From an uncultured Acidimicrobiales bacterium (GTDB lineage Bacteria; Actinomycetota; Acidimicrobiia; Acidimicrobiales; Bin134), in NCBI GenBank assembly GCA_951813555.1, contig OX638344.1, positions 1,488,001-1,552,000 on the forward strand: a stretch of DNA of 64,000 bases, read 5' to 3'. The translations under genes were made by a program, and so were the position numbers. This document shows, piece by piece, positions 26,040 through 33,895 of this stretch (its first letter is position 1; the number at the start of each line of letters is the position of its first letter). The notes below the pieces were generated by a model that searched no databases, was not told where the DNA came from, and was given only the letters and a program-made list of their open reading frames with translations.

Positions 26040-26426
26040 CTACGCAGCTTCGATGTCGGTAAGGGTGAAGTCGCGGCCCTTGAACAGAAGTGGCTCTCGG
26101 GTCTCTTTGGCCAGGGCGTAGGCGAAGCAGTCTCCGAAGTTCAGTGCCGCGGGGTGGTTGCCCTTGCCGAACTGCCGCCAGGCGCGGCGAGCGGCCTGGG
26201 CATGGTCGGACGTGATCGTAACGAGCTGTATTGGGGCCCTCTCTACCAACAGATCGAGTTCAAGGCCGCCAGCGATACCGGTACGACCTTCCAGCACTAT
26301 GGCGGTCTCAAGGAAACTCGCAGCCGACATGAGGCAGCGCTCGGCCCCGGCAATCGCCTTCCGGTAGTGCTCGGCGTCAGGCTCCTCGAAGAGGATGGCC
26401 AGCACGGCTGAAGTGTCGATGATCAC
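26040..26426 (-). CDS. vapC: VapC-family PIN-domain ribonuclease toxin
   Basis: 128 aa PIN-domain protein. Acidic metal ligands sit at D4 (MIIDTSAVLA), E40 (FLETAIVL), D99 (NFGDCFAYA) and D119 (LLFKGRDF), the standard VapC set, so an active endoribonuclease is expected. It starts within the last codons of the antitoxin gene (4-bp overlap), the usual VapBC order. Targets of VapC toxins are typically tRNAs or rRNA; the target here is unknown. Confidence 0.92.
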   Translation of the reverse strand: MIIDTSAVLAILFEEPDAEHYRKAIAGAERCLMSAASFLETAIVLEGRTGIAGGLELDLLVERAPIQLVTITSDHAQAARRAWRQFGKGNHPAALNFGDCFAYALAKETREPLLFKGRDFTLTDIEAA

Positions 26427-26680
26427 TTGGGCAGCCCATGCTCGTCATACAAGAAGTCGCCATGTTTCACTGCCGATGGACCCGGACGAAGAAGCTTGGA
26501 GCAGCGCTGCGCAATGGCCCGCATCGCTTCAAGTCGGGCTTCAACGCTGCGGCTGCGCAGTTCGCGTTCGAGCCGTTCTTGCAAGGCCACGGTGATTGCC
26601 CCGGTCATCGTCTCGCCGGTGAGATTGGCCAATTCGCTGGCCAGTCGGCACGTCTCGTCATTCTTGATATTGAGACTCAT
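26423..26680 (-). CDS. vapB: VapB-family antitoxin
   Basis: 85 aa. The N-terminal MSLNIKNDETCRLASELANLTGETMTGAITVALQERLERE is the Rv0623/VapB-type DNA-binding and helical segment, followed by a C-terminal tail (SAVKHGDFLYDEHGLPK) that would block the PIN active site. It precedes vapC by a 4-bp overlap, and a perfect inverted repeat lies 12 bp upstream of its start. Confidence 0.9.
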   Translation of the reverse strand: MSLNIKNDETCRLASELANLTGETMTGAITVALQERLERELRSRSVEARLEAMRAIAQRCSKLLRPGPSAVKHGDFLYDEHGLPK

Positions 26681-26692
26681 TGAAATTCTCTC

Positions 26693-26722
26693 ATGGTAGA
26701 AACGAATTTATTTTTCTACCAT
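26693..26722. promoter_or_regulatory. Perfect 10-bp inverted repeat, probable VapBC autoregulatory operator
   Basis: ATGGTAGAAA (26693-26702) and TTTCTACCAT (26713-26722) form a perfect inverted repeat with a 10-bp AT-rich spacer, so the arms are two helical turns apart. It lies just upstream of vapB in an AT-rich pocket between vapB and the divergent transporter gene. VapBC complexes autorepress through such repeats, so this is the likely operator; the repeat is seen, the function inferred. Confidence 0.65.
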
Positions 26723-26761
26723 ACACCGCCTATGCGCCTGTTCAAACGGTAGGTTGAGACG

Positions 26762-27487
26762 GTGTTCGCACGAAAGAGCAGCGGCTCGGGGCATCTCGGC
26801 GAGGGGCACCACCGCAATGTGACCCGGGGCGGGTATCGGGCCGCGGTGTTCGGGGTGAGCGACGGCTTGGTGTCCAATGTGGCTCTCATCTTGGGGGTGG
26901 CCGGGGCCAGTTCGGGCCAAGAATTGGTACGGATCGCCGGTTTGGCCGGGCTCATCGCCGGGGCGGTGTCGATGGCCGCCGGCGAGTACATCTCCATGCA
27001 GGCCCAGCGAGAGCTGCTGGAGCGCGAGCTGGAGATGGAGCGTCGAGAGCACGTCCGCAACCCGGAGCACGAGGTGGAGGAGCTGGCTGAGATCTACGAG
27101 TCCAGAGGCGTCGACCCGGACATGGCTCGGGAGATGGCCACCAACCTCATGGACGACCCCGAGAAGGCCCTCGAAGTGCATGCTCGGGAAGAGATGGGCA
27201 TCGATCCCAACGAGCTGGGAAATCCGGTATTTGCGGCAACAACTTCGTTCTTCTCCTTCGCCTTCGGCGCGGTGCTTCCGCTGCTGCCCTGGTTCTTCGG
27301 CGGAGGCAACGGTGCCATCGTGGCGTCGATTCTCCTCGGGGCGGTGGGCGCGGTGCTGGTGGGAAGTGCGCTGGCGCTGGCCACCAATCGGTCGATCGTG
27401 CGGGGGTCGCTCCGCCAGCTTGTGATTGCCGCCGCCGCAGCCGCTATCACGTTCGGGATCGGTTCCGCAGTGGGGGTAGGAGTATGA
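26762..27487 (+). CDS. VIT1/CCC1-family transporter (Fe2+/Mn2+)
   Basis: 241 aa, GTG start. Landmarks of the VIT1/CCC1 family: GGYRAAVFGVSDGLVSNVALILGVAGA in the first helix, AGAVSMAAGEYISMQAQREL in the second, a long acidic cytoplasmic segment (EHEVEELAEIYESRGVD...) that could bind metal, and three C-terminal helices. The predicted role is iron or manganese export or detoxification. The next gene starts in its stop (ATGA). Confidence 0.88.
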   Translation: MFARKSSGSGHLGEGHHRNVTRGGYRAAVFGVSDGLVSNVALILGVAGASSGQELVRIAGLAGLIAGAVSMAAGEYISMQAQRELLERELEMERREHVRNPEHEVEELAEIYESRGVDPDMAREMATNLMDDPEKALEVHAREEMGIDPNELGNPVFAATTSFFSFAFGAVLPLLPWFFGGGNGAIVASILLGAVGAVLVGSALALATNRSIVRGSLRQLVIAAAAAAITFGIGSAVGVGV

Positions 27488-28353
27488 CTGATTGGGAGTG
27501 GACTTTGGGCGGGCTCAAGAGCCCGGTGGATTCCATTTGGAGCGATGACAACGTCTTGGCTCCGTCCAGCGTGCTGCTCACCGACAAGGTGGCCATCGTC
27601 ACCGGCGGCGCCCGGGGAATCGGGGCGGCCACCGCCGTGGCCCTGGGCCGCTTCGGCGCCGATCTGGCCATCTGCGATCGGGAAGCCGACGACATGGCCC
27701 GCACTGCCTCCGCGGTGGAGGCGCTGGGCCGACGGTGTTTGACCGGGCTGTTCGACGTCCGCCACCCCGAACCCCGCGATGCCTGGCTGGCCGAGGTGGG
27801 CGAGTCCTATGGGCGGGTGGACGTGCTGGTTAACAACGCCGGAGGCACGTTCAACTCCCCGTTTGCCGACATCAATCCCAAGGGCGAGGCCGCGCTGATC
27901 GCCGAGAACTTCACCCAGGTCACCGGATTCATCCGAGGCTGTCTTCCGCTGATGGGAGAAGGCGGTTCGATCATCAACGTCACCTCCATCGAGGCCCATC
28001 GGGCTGGTCCCGGCTTCTCCATCTATTCGGCCATGAAAGCAGCCCAGGCCAATCTCACCATGAGCCTGTCGCTAGAGCTGTCCTCGTCGAAAATACGGGT
28101 CAACTGCATCGCCCCTGATGTAATCCCCACCGAGGGCGAGAGGATGCTCGGCGACGAGAGCACCGACGATCGCACCGGCCTGGCACCCCAGCCGTGGTTG
28201 GAGGGCGGCTCGGTTCACGACTGCGCCGCCGCCGCGGTGTATCTGGCCGGTGACATGTCTCGCTTCGTGACCGGCACCACCATCCACGTTGACGGCGGCA
28301 ACATCGCAGCCGCCGGATGGAAGCGTCGCATTTCGGGCCGGTTCACCGCGTAG
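27484..28353 (+). CDS. SDR family oxidoreductase
   Basis: 289 aa with an N-terminal extension of about 32 residues before the first strand. Cofactor loop TGGARGIGAAT, NNAGGTF, NVTSIEAHRA, intact YSAMK and C-terminal FVTGTTIHVDGGN. Its start overlaps the transporter stop by 4 bp. Coupling of an SDR to a metal transporter has no obvious functional reason and may just reflect close packing. Confidence 0.85.
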   Translation: MTDWEWTLGGLKSPVDSIWSDDNVLAPSSVLLTDKVAIVTGGARGIGAATAVALGRFGADLAICDREADDMARTASAVEALGRRCLTGLFDVRHPEPRDAWLAEVGESYGRVDVLVNNAGGTFNSPFADINPKGEAALIAENFTQVTGFIRGCLPLMGEGGSIINVTSIEAHRAGPGFSIYSAMKAAQANLTMSLSLELSSSKIRVNCIAPDVIPTEGERMLGDESTDDRTGLAPQPWLEGGSVHDCAAAAVYLAGDMSRFVTGTTIHVDGGNIAAAGWKRRISGRFTA

Positions 28354-28400
28354 ACACCCCGCTAGGGTTCGAGCCGGCACGCAACTGCGGAGGCACATCC

Positions 28401-29468
28401 ATGGACATCGATGTTGATCGGGTAACCGAGTTGGCCGGGGAGGTGGCCACCCACATGGCCGGGGCCACCACCATGGCCATGGTCCACATCGGCGACGAGC
28501 TAGGCCTGTATCAGGCCATGGCCGGGACGGGACCGATGACTGCAGACGCTGTGGCCGAAGCCGTCGGCTGCAATCCCCGCCTGGTTACCGAGTGGCTCCG
28601 TCAGCAGGCCGCCGTGGGGTTAGTCGAGCTGGATGGCGACGGCGACGAAGATGTCACCTTCCAGCTGACCGATGAGGCCGCCGCAGTGCTGGCTTGGGAG
28701 GTGAGTCCCGCGTTCTTGGCTGGCGGCATCGGGATGTTTCGGGCCATGTTCGCCGACATGGACGACATCCTCGAAGCCTTCCGAGGCGACGGCGGGCTTC
28801 CCTGGGGCGATCACCACCCCTGCCTGTTCACCTCCACCGCACGATTCTTCCGGCCCCAGTACGAGATGTACCTGGCCAACGAGTGGATCCCAGCCGCCGA
28901 TGGGATCGACGAGCTCCTCAAGGCCGGGGCCACCGCAGCCGATGTGGGCTGCGGCTGCGGCGACTCGGTGCAGATCCTGGCCTCGGCCTACCCCGAGTCG
29001 CACTTCACCGGGATCGACTTCCACGGCCCGTCCATCGATCAGGCCATCGAGGTAGCCACTGAGGCCGGGCTGAGCAACGCCTCATTCGAGGTGGCCGACT
29101 CCAAGGGCTACCAGGGCAACTACGACGTGATTTTCTTCCTCGACTGCCTGCACGACATGGGCGACCCCGTAGGCATTGCCGCCCACGCCCGCAGCCAGCT
29201 GGCCGAGGGCGGCTCGGTGCTGATGGTGGAGCCCTTCGCCTTGGACGGCCACGTCCACAACCTGGCCGAGAACCCCATGGCGGCCACCGCCTACGGCGCC
29301 TCCGCGGTGTTCTGCACCCCGTGTTCGCTGGCTCAACCCGTCGCCTTGGGCATGGGCGCCCAGTCCGGCGAAGCCGCCATGCGAGAGGTGTTCACTCAGG
29401 CCGGATTCTCCAGCTTCGAGCGCGTCACCGAGACCAACGCCAACATCATCTACCAAGCCCGCCCGTAG
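28401..29468 (+). CDS. SAM-dependent methyltransferase with winged-helix N-terminal domain
   Basis: 355 aa. A dimerisation/winged-helix-like N-terminal part (LGLYQAMAGTGPMTADAVAEAVGCNPRLVTEWLRQQAAVGL) precedes a Rossmann methyltransferase domain with the SAM loop ADVGCGCGDSVQILA near residue 178 and the acidic FTGIDFHGPS strand. This layout resembles Rv2258c-like and small-molecule O-methyltransferases. ATG 28401 is supported by a GGAGG about 8 bp upstream. Confidence 0.82.
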   Translation: MDIDVDRVTELAGEVATHMAGATTMAMVHIGDELGLYQAMAGTGPMTADAVAEAVGCNPRLVTEWLRQQAAVGLVELDGDGDEDVTFQLTDEAAAVLAWEVSPAFLAGGIGMFRAMFADMDDILEAFRGDGGLPWGDHHPCLFTSTARFFRPQYEMYLANEWIPAADGIDELLKAGATAADVGCGCGDSVQILASAYPESHFTGIDFHGPSIDQAIEVATEAGLSNASFEVADSKGYQGNYDVIFFLDCLHDMGDPVGIAAHARSQLAEGGSVLMVEPFALDGHVHNLAENPMAATAYGASAVFCTPCSLAQPVALGMGAQSGEAAMREVFTQAGFSSFERVTETNANIIYQARP

Positions 29469-29518
29469 TTTTTCGGATCGCCCAATGCCAGTCCGAGCCG
29501 GTAAACTTCGGCGTTCCC

Positions 29519-29594
29519 GCCCCGTTCGTCTAGAGGCCTAGGACGCCAGATTCTCAATCTGGTAACACGGGTTCGAATCCCGTACGGGGTGCCA
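29519..29594 (+). tRNA. tRNA-Glu (anticodon CTC)
   Basis: Acceptor GCCCCGT pairs with ACGGGGT, the anticodon stem is CCAGA/TCTGG with loop TTCTCAA giving CTC, and the T arm is CGGGTTCGAATCCCG. The discriminator is G and CCA is encoded (29592-29594). The 3' end of an MFS gene on the opposite strand runs into it, with its TGA formed by bases of the anticodon loop. Confidence 0.95.
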
Positions 29595-30819
29595 TTGCAA
29601 GTCTTCGCTGATGACGCACCGCGAACAGTTGGCAGGCCATTCCGGCGGTGCCGTAGGCGAGGTAGCCGACACCTACGGGGGTGACGGTGCCGCTGACTGC
29701 TCGGTCGATGAGTGCGGCTAGACCGGCGCCGAACAGGGCCATGGCGAAGCCGAGGACGGCTGAGGCGGTGCCGGCCATCTTTCCCATGGGCTCTAGGGCC
29801 AAGCTCTGACCCAAAGGAAAGAACGCCACTAGACAGGCATTGGTCAGGCTGAAAATCGTGATCCACAGAACAAATGGCGGCGTTCCCCCGTTGGCCATGG
29901 CCAAACCCAGCATGGTGCTGGCTCCGGCCATTTGCATTACACCCGCGCCCAGCGCCAGGTTGCGGGCCCGGAACCAGTGCAGGGCGCGATGGTTGAGCAG
30001 CGCCACCAGGCCCATCCCGGCGGCCATGATCGAGAAGTAGGGGACGAACCACTGCTCTTGATCGAACACATCGTCGAAGATCAGCTCTGAGCTGCCCAGA
30101 AACGAGAAGAAGGCGCCGGCGGAGAACATGGTGGCCAGGGTGTAGCCCAGCGTCACCGGATGGGAGGTCACCGAGCGGAATCCGTCCAGCGTGGTCCGGA
30201 ACGTCAGCGCCCGCCGATGCTCCGGTTTCAGCGTCTCCTCCAGTCGGAGCGACCACAAGACAATGGCCAGCGCGGTGAACACGCTGAAGGCCATCACGTA
30301 ACGCCACGACCCCAGCGCCACCAGGCCCTTTCCCAGAGGCGGCCCGGCGACCGGGGCCCAGAAGAACACCGTCATGACCAGGGTCATCACCCGGGCCATG
30401 GAGTCTCCGGAGTAGTAGTCCCGCACAATGGCCTGGGAGGCGGTCCGGGGGCCAGCTGCGGCGAATCCCCAGATGAATCGGCTGACGTAGAGCATGCCCA
30501 ACGTCACCGAAAAAGTAGCCATCAGCGAAGCCAGGGCGTAGAGCAACAGGCTTCCGACGAGCACTCTCTTGCGGCCGAGGGAGTCGGCCATCGGACCATA
30601 GACAAGATTGCCGATGCCCGATCCAACGAAGAACAGCGTGATGGTCAACGACAGGCCGGTGGAGTCCTCTGGGAGGTTGAACGCCTCCCGCATGGCGGAG
30701 AACGCCGGGAGCAGGGTGTCGATGGCCAAAGCCGATACGGCGCTGACCATGGCGATGAAGAGTATGAACTCCCGTTCACCCAGTCGGCGGCCAGTGTGTG
30801 TGGATGCGGGAGTGGTCAC
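29554..30819 (-). CDS. MFS multidrug transporter, Bcr/CflA (DHA1) type
   Basis: 421 aa with about 12 hydrophobic helices. The DHA1 signature between helices 2 and 3 (YGPMADSLGRKRVL) and the Bcr-like RTASQAIVRDYYSG segment are visible. Likely a proton-driven exporter of small hydrophobic compounds. The GTG start at 30819 lies 40 bp from the divergent SDR. The last 13 residues are antisense to tRNA-Glu, and the stop falls in its anticodon loop. Confidence 0.88.
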   Translation of the reverse strand: MTTPASTHTGRRLGEREFILFIAMVSAVSALAIDTLLPAFSAMREAFNLPEDSTGLSLTITLFFVGSGIGNLVYGPMADSLGRKRVLVGSLLLYALASLMATFSVTLGMLYVSRFIWGFAAAGPRTASQAIVRDYYSGDSMARVMTLVMTVFFWAPVAGPPLGKGLVALGSWRYVMAFSVFTALAIVLWSLRLEETLKPEHRRALTFRTTLDGFRSVTSHPVTLGYTLATMFSAGAFFSFLGSSELIFDDVFDQEQWFVPYFSIMAAGMGLVALLNHRALHWFRARNLALGAGVMQMAGASTMLGLAMANGGTPPFVLWITIFSLTNACLVAFFPLGQSLALEPMGKMAGTASAVLGFAMALFGAGLAALIDRAVSGTVTPVGVGYLAYGTAGMACQLFAVRHQRRLAMAPRTGFEPVLPD

Positions 30820-30858
30820 ACCAGCCGACTTCTCATAACGGCGTAGCCTGTCCCTCTT

Positions 30859-31635
30859 ATGGCGAAGATGTCAAAGGAGTTGGAGGGCAAGGTGGCGCTG
30901 GTCACCGGCGCGGCCCGGGGGCTGGGAGCGGAGATCGTCCGCCGCATGGTGGCGGCCGGGGTCCAGGTGACCGCCGCCGACAAGAGAGTGGACGACGGGG
31001 CCGAGGCCGCTGCTGAAGCCGGAGCCGAGTTCGTTGAGCTTGATGTAACTGAAGCTAAGCAGTGGTCAAACGCGGTTACAGCAGCCGCTGACGCCGGGGG
31101 CGGCCGGCTCGACATCTTGGTCAACAATGCGGCGATCACGCGGGTGATCCCGATCTTGGACTGTGATCCCGCAGAGTTCCGCAAGGTGATCGACACCAAT
31201 GTGGTGGGCACTCTCTTGGGCATCCAAGCTGCCGCCCCGGTCATGGCCTCGAGCGGGGGTGGCTCCATCGTCAATTTGAGCTCCCCCAGCGCATTCGAGG
31301 GCACTGTGGGGATGTCGGCCTACTCCACCTCGAAGTGGGGGATCCGAGGGCTGACCCGCACCGCGGCTTTGGAACTGGCCGACTCCGGCATTCGGGTCAA
31401 CTCGGTAGTGCCCGGTCCGCTGCGCACTGCAATGACCCGTCGACCGGGATGGGAAGACGAGGATTACGAGCGCCATTACGGCGCCACCGTGCCGCTGCGG
31501 CGCATGGCCGAGTTGGGAGAGGTGGCCGACTTGGTGGTGTGGCTGGCCTCTGATCAGGCCTCCTACTGCACCGGCAGCGACTACGCGGCCGACGGCGGCT
31601 TGGGTGCGGGCACGCCTGCCCCTGTCTCCGACTAG
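30859..31635 (+). CDS. SDR family oxidoreductase (3-alpha/20-beta hydroxysteroid dehydrogenase-like)
   Basis: 258 aa. TGAARGLGAEI cofactor loop, ADKRVDDG after strand 2 (NAD-type acid), LDVTE, NNAAITR, NLSSPSAFEG and intact YSTSK, ending YCTGSDYAADGGLGAG, the pattern of the actinobacterial FabG3-like hydroxysteroid dehydrogenases. Divergent from the MFS gene; 27 bp before the luciferase-like oxidoreductase on the same strand, probably one unit. Confidence 0.86.
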   Translation: MAKMSKELEGKVALVTGAARGLGAEIVRRMVAAGVQVTAADKRVDDGAEAAAEAGAEFVELDVTEAKQWSNAVTAAADAGGGRLDILVNNAAITRVIPILDCDPAEFRKVIDTNVVGTLLGIQAAAPVMASSGGGSIVNLSSPSAFEGTVGMSAYSTSKWGIRGLTRTAALELADSGIRVNSVVPGPLRTAMTRRPGWEDEDYERHYGATVPLRRMAELGEVADLVVWLASDQASYCTGSDYAADGGLGAGTPAPVSD

Positions 31636-31662
31636 GTATCCGATGTCGACGGCGGCCTCATC

Positions 31663-32478
31663 GTGAAGTTCGGGTTCCCGTTCATCTCGCTGCACCCAGG
31701 TGCGTGGGTCGAGGTGACCCAGGCCGCCGACGAGGCTGGATTCGAGTCGTGCTGGATTGCCGACCATCTGGTGTTCCCGGTCGAGATGGAAGGCTCGCTG
31801 GGCGACGTCGACCACCCCAATGTCCCGCCCACGGTGCCGGTATACGACGCTCCGGCCTACCTGTCTTATCTGGCCGGGCTGACCACCCGCATCAATCTCG
31901 GGGTGTACGTGTACCTGGCCGGGCTGCGCCACCCGTTCACCACCGCTCGGGGATTCGCCACCCTGGATCACGTCAGCAACGGGAGAGCGCTGGTCGGCGT
32001 GGGCGCAGGCTGGCTGCGCAACGAGTGGACCGCAGCCGGGATGGACCCCCGAACCCGAGGACGCCGCCTCGACGAGGCTCTAGATGTGTGCGTTCGGCTT
32101 TGGACCGAGCCGGTGGTGGAGCATCACGGCGAGTTCTACGACTTCGAGCCGGTGGCCTTCGAGCCCAAACCGGTGCAGCAGCCCTATCCTCCAGTGCTGG
32201 TCGGCGGCCTGTCTGATGCCGCCCTGCGCCGAGCCGCCCGCTTCCAGGGGTGGATGGGCATGTCCGATACCTTCGAGTCGGTGCGCCGGGCCGTTGACCG
32301 GCTGGCCGAGCTGGGTGCCCCCGATATTGAGATCACCGCCCAGGGTCGCTGTGAGACGTTGGATGATCTGCGCCGATGGGAAGATGCCGGAGTCAACCGG
32401 CTGGTCGTCACCCCGTGGGAGAGCACCAGGGGTGCTGTGGATGCCGTTTGGCGATTCGCAGAGCAGTTCTTGGCCTGA
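31663..32478 (+). CDS. LLM-class F420-dependent oxidoreductase
   Basis: 271 aa luciferase-like TIM-barrel oxidoreductase. MKFGFPFISLHPGAWVEVTQAADEAGFESCWIADHLVFP and VSNGRALVGVGAGWLRNEW are the hallmark segments of the LLM F420 group (TIGR03619-like) common in actinobacteria. Starts at GTG 31663. Cofactor F420 rather than FMN is inferred from the subfamily. Adjacent to the hydroxysteroid-type SDR, which suggests a redox step on a ketone or alcohol. Confidence 0.86.
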   Translation: MKFGFPFISLHPGAWVEVTQAADEAGFESCWIADHLVFPVEMEGSLGDVDHPNVPPTVPVYDAPAYLSYLAGLTTRINLGVYVYLAGLRHPFTTARGFATLDHVSNGRALVGVGAGWLRNEWTAAGMDPRTRGRRLDEALDVCVRLWTEPVVEHHGEFYDFEPVAFEPKPVQQPYPPVLVGGLSDAALRRAARFQGWMGMSDTFESVRRAVDRLAELGAPDIEITAQGRCETLDDLRRWEDAGVNRLVVTPWESTRGAVDAVWRFAEQFLA

Positions 32479-32513
32479 GTTCCGAAATGTGCCAAAACGA
32501 CGCAACGGGGGCG

Positions 32514-32519
32514 TACAAT
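32514..32519 (+). promoter_or_regulatory. Candidate -10 box (TACAAT) upstream of the small basic protein gene
   Basis: TACAAT lies 38 bp before the ATG at 32558 in a locally AT-richer stretch after the F420-type oxidoreductase gene. No convincing -35 TTGACA is seen, so this is a weak call based on one hexamer and position. Confidence 0.3.
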
Positions 32520-32557
32520 GGAATTTCTGCGCAAACAACGTCTGACTAGGGATTGCC

Positions 32558-32830
32558 ATGGGTCGAGGATCAGAGAGTTTTCAAAAACGCCAGCGGGAAA
32601 AGAACAAGCGCGAGCGGGCGGCGGCCAAGCAGGCCCGCCGCCACGGCAAGCTTGACGGCCCGTTTGAGGAGGAAGTTGAGGTTCCTTCCTCAAACGGAAA
32701 ATCAGAAGCCGAGCTTTATGAGGATTTCCGCCTCTTGAGCGAGAAGTACCAGTCCGGAGGCATGGACGAGGAGACCTACGAGAAGCGCCGGGTCGAGATC
32801 TTCGAGCAACTCGGCCTTGAGGTCCACTGA
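32558..32830 (+). CDS. Small highly charged protein with SHOCT-like C terminus
   Basis: 90 aa. Residues 1-33 are strongly basic (RGSESFQKRQREKNKRERAAAKQARR), suggesting nucleic-acid or ribosome binding. Residues about 50-88 (ELYEDFRLLSEKYQSGGMDEETYEKRRVEIFEQLGL) have the pattern of a SHOCT/short C-terminal oligomerisation helix pair. Function unknown. Convergent with the 351-aa gene, with 9 bp between stops. Confidence 0.65.
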   Translation: MGRGSESFQKRQREKNKRERAAAKQARRHGKLDGPFEEEVEVPSSNGKSEAELYEDFRLLSEKYQSGGMDEETYEKRRVEIFEQLGLEVH

Positions 32831-32839
32831 CCTCGCTGC

Positions 32840-33895
32840 TCAGCCCTCAGTACCGCTGAGAATCGGGCGGCTGGTGGGCATACCCAACATGCACGACAGT
32901 CCCGCTGACTGAAGCCCGCCCGCGCCGCCGGCCACCAGGACCACGAAGTAGTCGGGGGACGGGACGATCGGCACCCGGTCGTTCTCCATGGCCACGCCCA
33001 TTTTTTCGAGCACATCTCTGGTGGGCTGTCGACGGTACGGCGGGTAGAAGTCCAGCGGCACCCGGGCCTCGGCAAACAAGTGTTTCCGCAGCTCTTGTTT
33101 GGCGGGCAGAATGCTGGCCACCATTTCGGCGATGACCGGGCTCATCACCAGCACGGTCGGGAAGGGGTTGGGGGCATCGTGTCCCCCGCACGGCCCGCTG
33201 ATGGCCAGGCCGTGGGTCACGTGGTGCAGCACTTGTTCGGGCTCGTGGTGCATGTCGGTGATGGGCCACATCCCGTTCACGGCCAGAACCGTCACCACAT
33301 CTTCGTCGGCCTCGAACCCCAGATCGGTGTGATAGGGAGGCCACGGGGAGGCTTCCTCGTTCTCGGCCACGCACAGCGAGGTGGCTTTGCCGGGCCAGCC
33401 CAGGGGCGCCTTGTCCACCTCTCCGGTTATGGCCCCGCCGATGTTCACCAGGGCCAGCCGCAGGGCTCGCCCCACGGTGGCATTGGTGTGCGACCCCGGC
33501 CCGAAGCACCCCGCGCCGAAGTTGAATCCCAGCTGGTTGCGGATTGGGCCGTTTACCACCAGCATTGGGCCTACCGGATTGGTGGTGGTCTGAACTCCGT
33601 GGGCGTTCATCTGCGGGTCGCAGAAGGCGTCGATAGCGGCGATGAGCACCGGCATCACCTCAGGGACGCAGCCGGCCATCACCGCGTTGATCGCGATCTT
33701 CTCCACCGTGGCCGGCGCGTTCAGCGGGGGGACGTTGCTCACCACATAGTCGGCCGACAATCCGGTGGCCGCGACCGCGGCGGCTACTCGCTCAGGAGTG
33801 GGGGGAACAATGGGCAGCCCATCGGTCATCCCCCGTTCCCGCAGGTAAGCCTCTACTTCGTCGGGGCCGCCCTCAATGGCGACGCTCTGCGTCAC
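32840..33895 (-). CDS. 351-aa partner protein translationally coupled to the UGSC selenoprotein
   Basis: Starts at GTG 33895, whose last two bases are part of the UGSC gene's stop (GTGA overlap). The N-terminal RGMTDGLPIVPPTPERVAA segment and a Gly/Cys-rich middle (GAGCFGPGSHTNATVGRALRLALVNIGG) are the most conserved-looking parts; Cys is also present in GPCGGHD. There is no signal peptide, membrane helix or known cofactor motif. Proteins starting with a DGLPI-PPT motif occur beside UGSC family genes in my recollection of such loci, but I cannot name an activity. A two-subunit redox enzyme with the selenoprotein is a reasonable inference. Confidence 0.7.
   Translation of the reverse strand: MTQSVAIEGGPDEVEAYLRERGMTDGLPIVPPTPERVAAAVAATGLSADYVVSNVPPLNAPATVEKIAINAVMAGCVPEVMPVLIAAIDAFCDPQMNAHGVQTTTNPVGPMLVVNGPIRNQLGFNFGAGCFGPGSHTNATVGRALRLALVNIGGAITGEVDKAPLGWPGKATSLCVAENEEASPWPPYHTDLGFEADEDVVTVLAVNGMWPITDMHHEPEQVLHHVTHGLAISGPCGGHDAPNPFPTVLVMSPVIAEMVASILPAKQELRKHLFAEARVPLDFYPPYRRQPTRDVLEKMGVAMENDRVPIVPSPDYFVVLVAGGAGGLQSAGLSCMLGMPTSRPILSGTEG

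Noticed and set aside
29554..29595. The C-terminal TGFEPV peptide of the MFS protein as a real conserved tail
   Set aside because: It is antisense tRNA-Glu sequence; the overlap is kept as an observation, but the residues carry no functional signal.
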